Positions 49,301-61,210 of a stretch of 64,000 nt of DNA are shown here, piece by piece. The stretch covers positions 1,054,001 through 1,118,000 of the forward strand of contig JAUTDP010000010.1 of the NCBI GenBank assembly GCA_033439795.1. Direction: 5' to 3'. How positions within the stretch are numbered: the first letter of the stretch is position 1; every line of letters starts with the position of its first letter. Under the pieces are notes generated by a model. It was not told where the DNA came from, searched no databases, and was given only the letters and a program-made list of their open reading frames with translations. The position numbers and the translations under genes are program-made. The stretch is from Sordaria brevicollis. Lineage: Eukaryota > Ascomycota > Sordariomycetes > Sordariales > Sordariaceae.

Positions 49301-51112
49301 AGCTTGGTCGCTCGGGTTTGGGGGACCTCTGAATCCGTTCTGGGGGTTAGTGTTGCCGGCCTCCCCAGGTGGTCCCATTAACCGTCTTTGATCGGGGGGT
49401 CCAGAAGAACCGTCTCGAGGTGGGAAGTTCTGGTTCGCAGATGGAGGAGTCGCGTTACTTGGTCGCCTTGCCGCATTTCTTGGGGCACCAGGATTGCCTG
49501 CAGAATCAGCCGGGTATCGAATTTTTGTCGTGTCTAGACAGTAAACCAGGGCGAGGTCATTAACCGCCGCCGTAGCTGAGCTTGGCTCTCCACCCACAAC
49601 CACAATGGTCTTCCCAACGGCCGTCATGCTGTGTCCAGACCGAGGCGAAGGCGAAGGGCCCATGTTCTGGAAGGTGTACCAGCGGCGAGAGGTGATGCGG
49701 AACGCCGCCAAGTCACCAAGATCCGCTCCTTCCTCGGTACGGCCTCCAAAGATATACATGACATCGTCAACAATAGCGGCGGCATGACCTTCACGCGGGA
49801 CAGGGATATATCCAATACAGTCGAGCATCGTCCAAGCATTTGTCGTTGGGTCGTAGCACCATACGTCGTTAAACCATTGGAAACCATTTGTGCCTCCGAA
49901 CCTAGATTGGTTTAGTGTCTATTACCAGCAACGCGGCATGCGAGTTGGACTTACAGGTACATCTTGTCGTTGAAAGTTACCATGGAATGGTTTGTCCTTG
50001 CAGGAGGAACCTTTCCTTGTGGAGGAGTTCCAGGCTCTGTGGTAGCTATTAGCATTTCCCAGCGGTTGTTGGGCATCTGTAACTGGTTTAAGTCGAAAGC
50101 TGCCAAGTCATTCATGAAGTATCCTTCTACCTGACCACCAAAGACATAGATCTTGGACCCTAGAATATTGAGAGTATGACCATATCTACCCGCAGGTCGT
50201 GGGCCGCCCGGTAGAGCTCTTGACCATTGTCGCGTGGCTAATGTTGGTTAGCAAGAACCTCTTAATGAAATATAAGCTGGGTATAGGAACCCTTACAGGT
50301 GTTAAGGAGGTAAAGCGTCTCGTCGAGGACGTCAGACTCATCGATCTTGGTGTCTCCGCCAAACACAATGAACGCGTTCCCGACTAGCAAGCTGGCGTGT
50401 CCAACCCTTGGACCAGGACCCTCTGCCGTCGTCGCCAGAGGGTAGCAGGCCATACTCCCACCAGCTTCAATCATCCACAGGTCACCTCTGACCATGGAAC
50501 TATTGATCAAGCCGCCCATCACATAGATATCGCCCTCTTTAGACGATACCGAATTGACAGCGGCGCCATACCGGGGAAAGGGGCTCGGTTGCGACGTCGT
50601 ATACGTTAACCTCCTTTGCGACCATGGGTAAAGCGAAGCGTTGGGGTTTGCCATAGGCATCGGGTTCGGGTTTGCACCATTGCGAAACTAGGGATCAAAG
50701 TGTTAGGATGCTTTTATCATACAAAGGTCAAAGACCTGGCGCAAAACAGTATGACAGTATGACCAGATTTCTACATGTAGAAATGTTAAACATGGCTTAC
50801 AGGAAGATCGCTTGGCGGCTGTTGCTGCTGCTGCGGGTCCCTGGATTGCATCTGCGAAGGCGCTTGTTGTTGATGTTGATGCTGCCCTTCCAGGGTCTGG
50901 CCTCGTGGGCGGCCATAGTTTTGCTGCTCGGGGCTTCCTACGCTACCATCATTATCGAGAGAGTTTAAGCTGCCGGTAGGTGTTGATCGGGAACCCTTTT
51001 CGTCCCTTACGCGAGCCGTCGCGCTCTGGGTTGATGATCCCGATCCTGGGGGCCCATCTCGGCTACCCAGCCCTCTATCGTGATTCTTCTTTGACTTGAA
51101 AAGAAAGGCCAT
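46397..51112 (-). CDS. Kelch-repeat and coiled-coil cell-end protein (Tea1/TeaA/Kel1 type)
   Basis: Such proteins ride microtubule plus ends to the hyphal tip and mark growth sites. Four exons: 51112-50801, 50687-50297, 50237-49955 and 49901-46397; introns of 113, 59 and 53 bp; the product is 1496 aa. After a basic/Gln-rich N-terminus (MAFLFKSKKNH, a polyQ-like patch), six or so kelch repeats span about 120-430: GDIYVMGGL, NAFIVFGGD, SKIYVFGGQ, KMYLFGGT, VMYIFGGR and KTIVVVGG are the blade motifs. A Pro/Gly/Asn-rich linker follows. From about residue 650 to 1400 the protein is dominated by long heptad coiled coils with frequent Glu, Gln, Leu and Ala. The tail ends ADWRKKNFDDSRLDDDD. Kelch plus coiled coil at this size fits Tea1/TeaA; the exact orthologue is inference. 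Confidence 0.88.
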
Positions 51113-54100
51113 CTCTGGTCTGTGAGGCCGCCCTTGGGGGGCAGCGGCGAAGGGGTGGTTTCGCCGAGGGCTTCAGGTCGCCGGGAAAGGTAAGTCGGGA
51201 AGAGAAATCGTCGAGACCGATGTTCGTCTTTACTGTATACACTCGTCTCGTCGTGAACTTGGGGAAGCTCGGGGCGTTCCCACAGCGGTCGCACGGGCAA
51301 TTGGGCGACTCTCGGGTCCGGGAAGGGAGGTGGTACCTGTTGGCCGGGGCCGTGACCGTACCGTGACAGCGAGCAGCGGGAGGTCGAGCGCGCGCGTGTA
51401 GTAGCAAGACGCTTTTGGAGGCTCGTGCTTGGGAAAAGCTAAACGGACAGGAACTGAACACCAAAGACACCGGACCGTGAACCGTGAACCGCGACAAGCT
51501 CTCTCACTGACGCGGATGGGGAAGAAAGTTGAAAGCTCGTCGAGTTTGGAGATGGCTGGGGGCAAGCATTCGGTCGGTCGGTCGGCCTGTCGTCTGTAAA
51601 TGGAGGTGGAGCCGGGGGGAAACAAGCGATCGAATTTCTGCTGAATTGAATGACGGGGATGGTGATGGGGGCCCTGAATGTCGCTGGATTGCCCTGCTGG
51701 GTTGTTCAGTTGGCAATTAGCAAGATGCTAGCAAATTGCAAAAAGAAGGCACTACGACGTGCTGTAACGCAGCAAAAAAAGTAAAGTCTTGCTTTTTGGT
51801 CGGGACCCAGCTCGTTCCCTTTCTGCCAGGTTCCCCTTTTAGGGGTGGGAGGGGGTCCCTGTCAGCAACTCAGCGGGCACGCACGCGCCGCCCGAAGAAA
51901 AAGAGAAGGGCGTCTGTTATTGATTGAGATGATGGTGAAAAGGATACCTTGATAATGGGAGGGACTGCCAAGAACCAACAAGATGTGGACGGATAACCAA
52001 CAACAAAAGAGGGAATGCTTTTTTTCACCCGAGGACGACGAGTTGAAAAATTCAGGCAATGTAGTAGGTACTGTAGCAATGGAACTGACATTGGATGCAG
52101 CCTTGAGAAACAATTGCCCAACTGTGATGCACAAACTAAGTAACCGTGGTTAAATTCCAAGCTGTTGTGATGGAAACAGCAACCAGCTCAGGCGAGATGC
52201 ATAGACGGGAGGTAGTCTCCTGCACCTGCAGTTACTATACATAAACCGTACCTGAAGGACAAGGTGTTAGCGCAGCCCCAGCAGCAACCTCAAGTTCACG
52301 ATGCAGGCTGCAGCCGTGTGAGTGGCCGTCCATCCCGCCGCCAGAAAACATCCATCGATAAGTGTGCTGAGATGGGGAAATCTGACCAAAGACCCCAGCA
52401 ACCTTCCAAGCGACCATCAAAAAAGCTTCCAATGGAAGGCATGGGAACAGCAGCCTTTCAGCGAAGAAGCGGAGACGTGATGGAAAAGAAAGAGAACAAA
52501 GGGGTTTCCAGGGGGGGTACCCGGACACTTTTGTTGGAGAGTCCCACTGATGCAAGTACTTTCACTTGTTCTACCTACTTCCACTTTGCTATCCTTAACA
52601 ATTTCGGTCTTCTCCTAAGATACCTAGCAAACGTGTAATTACTGCACTGTCGTTGGTCCTATCTATCTGTGACTTTTCTTTTTGTTTCCATCATTCCGCT
52701 GCCTTTTGATCAGGTACACTTCTTGATATGGTAAAGTGTACTGACACATGCATTTGTAGGCCAATGAGGGCAACGGTACGCAGTTGCTCTTTCATTACCA
52801 CATCTTCCAGATTGTCCACATCTTTCTACTCTTTCTTATGGGGAAAAGATCCGCGGGGTTACGTTGCAACCTCGAAACTCCCTCCGTCCCAACTCAGCGT
52901 AGCATGTTGAAGACTTTCTCACCACACCTCAGCCGAGCTTTGGAGTTTGGATCAGACGGATGTCCAATGAAATCCATACATCAGCTGTGGAAAGGAACCA
53001 CGGTGTTTCAGTCCCCGATGATATGGTATCTGTCACGAGCTCTCTCGTGCTATCACACACCCTATTGTATTGATGATGTTGTTAGGCAGTCGGAACACGA
53101 CAGAGCTAGAGGTACTGATATCGTATTCCCGATTCTACCTACGCTACCTGGTTCCGAGTATGATATACATACCGAGGACCGGGAAACACAAACACGGCAA
53201 CCCGCTTCGACACCGCTGCCGAGTCGGATAGAATGTCCGAAACAATATCAAAAGTACAGTTAGACATTCCGAGTCGAGTCCACGTTGGACTTTCACAGTC
53301 TCTGGGGTCACATCTTGGACCCAGCAGCGTAGCGCGGACCCAACGTTGGTTGTTTCATGTTTCTTATTACTGCGCACAGACCATCCCGCACTCGCTTCCT
53401 GCAAGCAGCTTTCATTCCCGTCAAACTTCAGGGGTTTCCGCTGGCCGGAAGCCTTGATGCCGACTCGGACATCAAATTGACAGCCACCCGACTCGGTAAG
53501 CACGAGTTCACCAGCATGCTTCCGGGATGTCATGCTTACAAAATGTTGGAAAATCTCGGTACATGGGAGGACTACTGGTATTCAATGACCATGAGTTCTC
53601 TCGGCAGTTTCGGGGCTGACGTCTTCGGGCTGGCCGGCTCTGATCCCGGACATTTTCACGTGAAGCTCCGCGGCAAAGGCCGGAGCGCACAGGTCTCTTG
53701 TCCGTCCAGCGATCCCCGATGTCCGGGGATCCACACCCGATATTTCTTGAAATTGGAGTTCATGCGAAAACCAAAAGTGCGATCAATGCAAAATGAACCG
53801 TTCGAATCAGCCAATAAGATACAATATGGACTGCCCATGACCGTGTTGAGATTTGAGGTATAAATGCCACTGCGGCCCCTCCCGTCTTGTTTAACAAGTT
53901 GAACCATATTTATTCATAGGTATGGACGGGGAAACACGACACAATGTTGCCGGCCGGGACACATCGTACGCCTACTGATACTTGTCCAAACCCCTACCAT
54001 ATCGGCGTGGATTGCGGTCGATCAAGCTTCGCCGACTTCCTCAGAGGCCTCGCAGCTTATCCCTGCGTTTCACTCGATCGTTCAAAGTGTGCCATTAGAG

Positions 54101-55351
54101 ATGAGAACATAAAGGCAACAGATATAAGATCGACCATTGGAATATTCGTGTTATACACTCAGCATGTGTAACGGAAGTTGACGAAAGGAGGTGGGTAAGA
54201 GCCGGATCCAACTAGGCAGGACTGGAATGTGTGAAGGAATTCCCGGGCCCATGCCCCGAATTTTAACTATGTCGCTATCATGATCATGATGAACTCAAAG
54301 ACTAGTCGACATGACCGCAGTATGGGGACGAGATTGAGGCTGAAAATATAGATCTCCATGTGTACTGCATCATCGTGTGCGTTCGGTGCCTTCCTTCTGT
54401 GGTGACACCACGAGTCCGTGACGGTTCGGGCGGTGGTAGAGATGCCAAGGACGCCTCATTCTGCCTGCCTACCCTCCACATTTTTTTTACCTCTCCCTCA
54501 CCATCTCAAGAGGGGCATGCCGCGCAGCGCAGAACCGACTCATAGTCATGCCTGTACTTTCTACATCCGCAGCGGGCGCATCCACAACCACGTCTCCACG
54601 GCCCGCATCAACCCACCAGCCCACTACCACCCACCACGACAACAACACATTGCGCGGTTCCCTCTGTTGACATCAAACATCACATCACGGCCATTGCCAG
54701 TTCAAAACGGTGGTTGGGTGTTGTCTCGTATCCTTGAGGGTCTCACCAACTGCCATCTGCAACCCCGGTAAGCTCGACGAGACACAGGCAATTCGCTGGC
54801 AGTGACAATTGGTAGGAAGGTCCCCGGTTACACCTTACACCAGTGGAAGCCGCATTCCACCAAATCCATGACCCGCGCGCAGCTGCCTCTGGGAGAAGTC
54901 TAGACTGACCCAATCCCATCTCTTCAAACCAACAGCGTAGAGACCGGCATCATCCAACAAAGGTCACGACATCACCACTATTACCATCACCGACTGGCTA
55001 GGCTACATACCTTAGTCAGATACGTATCGGATCGCCGTCCCAGACGACAAAAAGTCAAAGTCAACCGCACCCGTACCCCACGCGCATCCGACCTTTTGCG
55101 CTTTCGTCCGTACATTCAGATCATCATCACCTTTGCTTCACATACAATTCTGGTTGTGTCGCCTAGAGGTAGTAGAGCCCATATATTTGGCTCGTCGACA
55201 TCACTTCCAGATTACCGTTCGTTCGCTGTTTTACGGACTGTTACACCGCTGCACTGTTCTCGACTCGCCTACTATACACACATACCCGGCCTCGAAAATC
55301 CGGCTCTATCCTCCGGGGACCATGATCTGCGCTTTCTTCTAGTCGCGTACC
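51113..55351. other. Long divergent intergenic region (4.2 kb)
   Basis: No gene is supported between the kelch gene and raptor. The longest frame (53357-53863, plus, 168 codons) has no recognised domain or start context and overlaps frames on the other strand. The stretch should contain promoters and 5' leaders of both genes, with CT/AC-rich sequence near 54450-55350 typical of fungal leaders. A non-coding RNA cannot be excluded. Confidence 0.5.
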
Positions 55352-58300
55352 ATGACTGCCGTTTCCCTTCACGCCTCTCACTCCGGTTCCGCTGATTTTG
55401 GCCAGAGACAGCCCTCAGCTCCTACTCCCGCTTCTGACCGTTACGCGAGGCCCGGCCCTTCTTCGTCAGCAGCTACTACATCTCCGTCCCGCCACACCAT
55501 GAATAACCCAGCCCGTCAAAGTTCAGTAACAATGTCACAAGTCCATACCCAGAGGCCACAAGATGGCAACCAACGTGTCGAGACGAACGGCGCCTCTCAT
55601 TCTGCCGCTCATGACCAGCTGCCACTTCGATCCAACATACAGAGACGCATGTCCGATTCCTCACCAGCTCCCATGTTCCGACGCCCCTCAAGCGCGCCCG
55701 ATAACGACAACCAAACATCACCGGGAACTACCTTGCATGGTGGACAATCGGATGATGAAGATCATGTACCTGCTGCCCGACCGGCCAAGCCGCCATTATT
55801 GCGATCTAAGAGCGAGCATGGATTGCGGTTGGAGAGAGAAAGCCCCATCGAGCAGGCTGACGAAGAATACCATGATTGGGGTGCCAGACATGGGTTTGAG
55901 GACCATTACCAGTCCGAGGAAGTAATATCTCAGCTTGCAAACGTACGTTGATAAAGTGTCTTTGACTTGGCTGGGATGTCGCTAACTGTGACGTAGAGCT
56001 GGTACATGTATTATACCGATAAGCGACATGAGACAACGGGGAAGCCAAAGACACCCGCTTTCGAGATCCAAGACTGGCGTATGCGCGATCGCCTAAAAAC
56101 AGTATCTGCCGCGATAGCAGTATGTCTGAACATTGGCGTGGAACCACCAGATCAACTTCGCACCACCCCGGGCGCCAGGCTTGAAGCTTGGCAGGATCCG
56201 ACAGTACCTCCCGTGTCCAAGGCGCTCGAGAATATCGGCAAGGCCTTGCAGTCTCAATATGAGACCCTCGCTATCCGCACGCGCTACAAGCAGTATTTGG
56301 ATCCGTCCATCGAGGAAACCAAGCGGTTCAGCGTTTCCCTTCGAAGGAGCGCCAAGGACGAACGGGTTCTCTTCCACTACAATGGACATGGCGTACCTAA
56401 GCCAACAGCTTCAGGAGAAATATGGGTTTTCAACAAGAACTATACGCAGTATATCCCTGTTTCCCTCTATGACCTCCAACAGTGGCTGCAGGCGCCCACG
56501 ATATATGTGTGGGATTGCTCCGAGGCTGGCAATATCCTCAGCAACTACCACCGGTTCGTTGAAAAACACGAACAAGAGGAAGAAGAGGCGGCGCAACGAG
56601 ACCCAAATCACGAAAAGATCAACTTCCGCCCTTACATCCATCTGGCAGCTTGCAACGTCAAGGAGAACTTGCCAACTAACCCCGACCTGCCTGCAGATCT
56701 CTTCACTTGCTGCCTGACCACGCCTATCGAGATGGCGCTTTGGTTTTTCTGTCTGCAAAATCCGCTCAAGACCAAGATTTCTCCTGAGCGAGCCAAGAAG
56801 CTGCCAGGACGGCTTCAGGAGCGCCGGACGCCCCTTGGAGAGCTCAACTGGATTTTCACTGCCATCACGGACACTATTGCATGGACTACGCTACCACGTC
56901 ATCTCTTCCGGAAATTCTTTAGGCAAGATTTGATGGTTGCCGCTCTCTTCCGCAATTTCCTCCTTGCACAGCGCATCATGCCTGTGTACAATTGTCATCC
57001 CCAGTCGTATCCCGAGCTGCCAGATACACGTCAGCATCCTCTTTGGGAGAGCTGGGACTTGGCTGTCGATCTGGCCCTTGCCCAGTTGCCGGATCTGGAG
57101 AGAAAGGAGAGCGAAGGAATAGAGTATGAGTACATCAACTCGTCATTCTTCGCGGAGCAGCTTACAGCATTCGAAATCTACCTTACCCGAGGGGATGCCT
57201 TGTCCCAGAAGCCACCTGACCAGCTCCCAGTGGTTCTCCAAGTCTTGCTAAGTCAGCAGCACAGAGTACGGGCTCTGGTCTTACTTGCCAGGTTCCTGGA
57301 CCTTGGCCCTTGGGCAGTACAACTCGCGCTTAGCATTGGCATCTTCCCATATGTCCTAAAGCTCCTTCAGTCTGCGGCGCAAGACCTCAAACCAGTCATG
57401 GTGTTCATCTGGACTCGAGTTCTTGCGGTCGATATCTCATGCCAACAGGACCTCATTAAGGATAGTGGATACAACTACTTCGCGGCCATCATGAAGCCGC
57501 AAGATACCCTTTCTATGGTCAGTGTCGGGTTCTTGGATGAGCATAAGGCCATGTGTGCTTTCATCTTGGCTATGCTGTGCAAAGACTACAAACCGGGACA
57601 ACTCGTCTGCAACTCAACCGACATCATGTCGTATTGCTTATACCACATCGCACGTCCAGAAGGACCCCTTTTGAAGCAATGGTCCTGTCTCTGCATCAGC
57701 CAACTTTGGAAAGACCTTCCTGAAGGCAAATGGAGGGGCATTCGGGAGAATGCCACTATGAAGCTCTCCCACCTTAGTAGGGATCCCAACCCTGAAGTCC
57801 GGGCAGCCATGGCGCATGCTATGACCACGTTCCTAGGAATCCCGGATCTGACGGACGAAGTTGCGAGGATTGAGGAGAGCGTTGCCTGGACAATGCTTGA
57901 ACTAGCTACGGACGGCAGCCCAATTGTCCGGAAAGAGCTTCTAGTCTTCTTCTCTCAATTCGTTCTGCGTTACGAGAGCAAGTTCCTGGTGGCAGCCTTT
58001 GAGCAACTGACCGAGGAGAAGGATTACCTTGCCTCCCCGCCACCAGAGGACGGCCAGGACCACAGGATGGGGTTGCATTACGCTCGCAGGGAAAACCGGG
58101 AGAGAGATGGCAGCATCAAGCCGTCGGCATTCGGCGTAGCGCACGACTCTATCTTTGCCGCATGCTGGAAACACATCAATATCTTGAGCGTGGATCCCCA
58201 TCCTGAGACCCAGAGAGATGCGACTATCATCGTGGACTATGTTCACAATGCGTTGCTTCAGTCTCCTCTGACAAACCAAACTCAGAATCTCATGGACGAG

Positions 58301-59905
58301 ATCCTCCGACGCTCTAGAAAAGTGTCGAGGGGTGATATGAGCCAGAGAAGCGCCGCTGCTGGCACTCACGCTGCAGTGGCACAGCCATTGCCGTCGCCAG
58401 GCCTCCTCAAGAGGACTGCGAGTTACCTATTCGGCCCTCTCATGGGAACCTTGGATCCTTCTTTAACCTCGAATCCTCCAGTGTCCCCTGGGCTGCAAAG
58501 AAGCACATCTCGAAGCAGTCGGAAAGGCCCGGGTCTGGATACTGCGCCGCCTGAGCAAAATGATCAAGCTACATCACCAGAAAACTACCATGTTGCCAAC
58601 GAGCCGACGTGTGCTGGTTACAAGGAGCGCAGCATGAAGGATGTACCTACCCTGCCACTGGTGAGCACGTTTTTGGACTGGTCAATAGAGTATTTCCGCG
58701 AGCCACAAATGAAGGCATCGGAGGCCGAAGAACCTGGCAGTCACGAGTACAACGAACGTTTGTGGCGCCGTTCACGCAACGAGGCCGTTCTTAGGGAGAC
58801 ACAGCCCCAGAAGACGCACGCGCGAACTCACAAATGGAACAACCAAATCGGCGTTATCAACAACGGCTCGCAACCAGCTAAGCTCAGCTTCCATCAGTTT
58901 GAGAACTATGTTGCCGTCGCGGATGATGGAAACACTGTGAACGTGTGGGACTGGAAGCAGGGTACCCGCAAGAGCCGCTTCTCCAACGGCAACCCAGAAG
59001 GGTCCAAGATCTCAGACATGAAGTTCATCAACGAAGATGACCAAGCGCTATTGATGACAGGATCATCAGACGGTGTGATTCGCATTTACCGGAATTACGA
59101 CAGCAATGAGAACATTGAGCTAGCCTCAGCATGGCGCGCTCTGACGCACATGGTCCCGTCCAACGTCAACTCGGGCATGGTGTTCGACTGGCAGCAGGTC
59201 AAGGGTCAGGTGCTCGTAGCCGGCGATGAGCGAGTCATCCGTATCTGGAATGCCGGTCATGAAATGTGCACCCACGAGATTCCAGCACGGTCCGGCTCTT
59301 GTGTTACTTCGCTCACATCAGATCAGATGACAGGTAACATCTTTGTTGCTGGATTCGGCGATGGAGCGATCAGAGTCTTTGACACTCGTATGAAGCCGCA
59401 AGATACCATGGTTCGGAAGTGGAAGGACGAGAAGAGGCAGTGGGTGCGGTCGGTGCACATGCAGCGCGGTGGGCAGAGAGAGCTGTTGTCGGCCAGCCGG
59501 AATGGCAAGGTCCGGCTGTGGGACATCCGTATGGACCAGCCGCTCAAATCGTTCCAGACCACCAAGGACGTACTCAGGACGGCAAGCACTCATGAACACT
59601 TGCCTGTCTTTGCTGTGTGAGTTTTTCCCCATTGCTTGAACACCCACACTGGGACCCAGTCACAGTCACTAACCTCTATACTTCCTAACAGCGGAACTTC
59701 GGCGCATCTCGTCAAGGTCTTTGACTTTGACGGTCATGAGCTCACCCGAATTGAGCCTTACTCGAGCTTCCTCCAGGGTCATAAGGGCACACCCATCTCT
59801 GCTACCGCATTCCATCCCCATAGAATGGTGTTGGGCTGTGCTGCTCGTGGGGACTATCACGTCAACCTGTTCGCTTGTGGGAACGAGAAGGTCGGCCCCT
59901 TCTAG
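55352..59905 (+). CDS. kog1: Raptor (Kog1/Mip1), TORC1 scaffold subunit
   Basis: Raptor presents substrates to TOR kinase and places TORC1 at the vacuole. Three exons: 55352-55942, 55997-59616 and 59692-59905; introns of 54 and 75 bp; the product is 1474 aa. Start context is ACCATGA. Residues 1-195 are a Ser/Pro/Gln-rich disordered extension. The raptor N-terminal conserved, caspase-like domain begins near 198 (SWYMYYTDKRHE), with HYNGHGVP at 324-331 and YVWDCSEAG at about 367-375, the positions of a caspase His/Cys pair. HEAT-type helices follow to about 930, then a disordered linker, then a C-terminal WD40 region (GSSDGVIRIYRNY, AGDERVIRIWNAG, AGFGDGAIRVFDTR, SASRNGKVRLWDIR). The last exon completes the propeller and ends KVGPF. 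Confidence 0.96.
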
Positions 59906-61210
59906 AAGACAGGAGGCATGACATCCACCAAAGCACGAAAGGTACAAAGGTTTGGCAACCTTTTAAGTCTCAAGAAGACATAAGAGGGGTGGCAACCTTA
60001 AGTTCCGGAAGGCAGTGAGAGGAGTGGCAACCTCATGGTCTTTGGAAAAGCATGAGAGGTTTGGCATCCTCGGGCTCATGTAATGTCCAAGATTTTTCTT
60101 GGCACGGCACATATTTCGAGTTCTTCACGTCCTGGTTTATTGCAAGCACCACATCCATCATGATCACAAAAATTTCTTCCTTCTCAAGCCTGCACCGTTC
60201 ACACCGTGATCCCCTTTCCCTCTGATGGTTGCGTTTCTTTTTATTGCATAGGTGTTTGGCTCTGTTATATTCATGTCGATGTTGATGTTTTATGCTATAA
60301 AGTATGAAGGGTAATGCGTATGACACGCAACGACTTTCTTTTTCAGCAAGGTCGGGTCAAGAGAGATTCAGGATCGAACTGGGGCGATGACGCCAGGAAA
60401 CGGCGCAGAAGGCCCTCAGGATAGAAAGGCCTTAGGATATTTGGGATCGATTCTGCGACTACTCCAACCTGATCGTCATTTCGGAGAAGTCGTGGAGAGT
60501 GCATGGAAGGACGGAGGACGAACATGTGTTCCTAGCGGTTTTTAATCAGCGACGCATTACGATATACCATGGAGCGAATGGCTACGGGTTTTCTTGTGCT
60601 TTTAATGTACTTCGATTGTGGGAAAGGATAGATCTGGCCGCATAGTGATCCTGTCTGAATTTACATTGAATGATTACTGTACAACCTAAAGAGTCAGGAT
60701 ACACCCCATTACCCGGCAAATTGCATATGCTGCTTCCTCAAAGCATTACCTCTAGTATACTAAAAGCCTTGATCATACAACCCCTTACTTGCTTTGTGAA
60801 TGACTTCCCAACGTGTTGTTTTCAAACCTTGCGTCTACCACTCACCTTTCGTACAACAATGTGAGAAGCATCTCCATCAAGGTACGTACCGAGTTTGTCC
60901 TTCAGCCAGTGTAGCCAATCATCATTCACGGACGGAGCGAAAGTGGAACCTTTAAGCTCAGCTGCAGCCTAACTCCGTACCTGGACCTGAACTCGTCTCG
61001 TCACTTTTCGTTACCACAGACGCGTAAAATCTCAAAACTTCCACTTGCAACACCTGGGAGCAAATTTCACCCCAGGCCTCAGTTGACACGACAATTTCAA
61101 AATAGCTGCTTGATCAGTCTCGCCCAGCTTGTGAAGCACTACCGGTATTCGACGAGACTATTCCAGCTCCCGGCCTCATCGCGCCCACTCTAACCAGCCT
61201 GCAACGAGCC
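59906..61210. other. Intergenic between raptor and the Gemin2-like gene
   Basis: Holds the 3' untranslated region of raptor, including a small tandem repeat, and the promoter of the next gene. No coding region is supported. Confidence 0.5.
59944..60072 (+). repeat. Four-copy hairpin-like repeat in the raptor 3' region
   Basis: The core TGGCAACC or TGGCATCC recurs at 59953, 59990, 60025 and 60062, spaced 37, 35 and 37 bp. Each is preceded by AGG- or GAGG-type sequence that can pair with the CCT or CCTC after it, for example AAAGGTT-TGGC-AACCTTT and GAGGAGTGGCAACCTC. The repeat begins about 40 bp past the stop codon and is likely part of the mRNA. Confidence 0.75.

Noticed and set aside
53357..53863. 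168-codon plus-strand frame between the kelch gene and raptor
   Set aside because: No recognisable domain and no splice-consistent extension; composition is like the surrounding non-coding sequence.
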